From assembly GCA_910585065.1 (NCBI GenBank), contig CAJUCG010000187.1, forward strand, positions 1-6,891: DNA of 6,891 nt, read 5' to 3'. Of this stretch, positions 6,613 to 6,891 are shown piece by piece. Position numbers and translations under genes: made by a program. Source of the DNA: an uncultured Lachnospiraceae bacterium. Its GTDB lineage: Bacteria > Bacillota > Clostridia > Lachnospirales > Lachnospiraceae. Under the pieces are notes generated by a model. That model worked only from the letters and a program-made list of their open reading frames with translations. It ran no database searches and was not told the origin of the DNA. Within the stretch, counting starts at the first letter, position 1. Each line of letters starts with the position of its first letter.

Positions 6613-6891
6613 TTACAAATCAAAAAAACAATAATTGATTGCCTCCGAGATCGTTCGGCTCATCTGATGAATTTCTTCGTCAATGGATTTTGGCGTGACA
6701 AACATGGTATTCATCTTGCGCATCGCCTCCACGCCCCGCAAAAAAAGTTCAATCTCCTTTTTATCGTATCCCTGCTCCTTTAGCATTCCCTCCATCGAGT
6801 CCCGGACAATGGTCACCGCATCCACAACGGTTGGCACACCAATGGCAATCACGGGACATCCAATGCTCTCTTTATTTAAAGACTGCCTGTT
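6613..6891 (-). CDS. gpr: Germination protease Gpr (spore endopeptidase), C-terminal 92 codons, cut by window edge
   Basis: Gpr is made as a zymogen in the developing forespore. On germination it degrades the small acid-soluble proteins (SASPs) that coat spore DNA. The visible part starts at the window edge (NRQSLNKESIGCP) and runs through VIAIGVPTVVDAVTIVRDSM, the most recognisable block of the family. It ends with MNTMFVTPKSIDEEIHQMSRTISEAIN, the typical Gpr C-terminus, and a TAA at 6615..6613. The frame is open to the window edge, so the GTG at 6852 is an internal Val, not the start. The 5' two-thirds and the promoter are outside the window. spoIIP follows 12 bp downstream, a conserved pairing that suggests one sporulation transcript. 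Confidence 0.94.
   Translation of the reverse strand, partial: NRQSLNKESIGCPVIAIGVPTVVDAVTIVRDSMEGMLKEQGYDKKEIELFLRGVEAMRKMNTMFVTPKSIDEEIHQMSRTISEAINYCFFDL

Noticed and set aside
6601..6720. Possible SigE promoter for spoIIP within the end of gpr
   Set aside because: Expected from Bacillus biology, but I could not find a CATA-type -10 with a matching -35 here.

Overview
This is a compact block of a spore-forming Firmicute chromosome, most likely a Lachnospiraceae-type anaerobe. That placement is an inference from the moderate GC content, the spore genes, the gene order and the LepA/GrpE/HrcA sequence style. All seven genes lie on the minus strand, so transcription runs from high to low coordinates. 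In that order they are: gpr (3' end only), spoIIP, lepA, hemW, hrcA, grpE and dnaK (first 11 codons only). From what I recall of family knowledge, this is close to the conserved order seen in Bacillus subtilis (gpr-spoIIP-lepA-hemW-hrcA-grpE-dnaK).

The window has three functional parts. (1) Sporulation: the germination protease Gpr and, 12 bp downstream, the engulfment peptidoglycan hydrolase SpoIIP. (2) Housekeeping: lepA (elongation factor 4) and hemW (radical-SAM heme chaperone). lepA has its own very good SigA-type promoter in the 53-bp gap after spoIIP, with an extended -10 and an upstream A-tract. This promoter also argues that LepA starts at the third in-frame ATG. (3) Heat shock: hrcA-grpE-dnaK. 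It is preceded by a SigA promoter and a perfect CIRCE operator, so HrcA represses its own operon. A long, strongly paired hairpin fills most of the gap between hrcA and grpE. It resembles an mRNA processing or stabilising element rather than a terminator.

No gap exceeds 125 bp. I found no mobile element, CRISPR array, tRNA or rRNA, and no clear intrinsic terminator. I do not see a previously undescribed system: the gene content is ordinary core genome. The parts most worth a second look are the hrcA-grpE hairpin, the internal lepA promoter, the absence of a terminator between hemW and the heat-shock operon, and the charged low-complexity segments of SpoIIP and GrpE.
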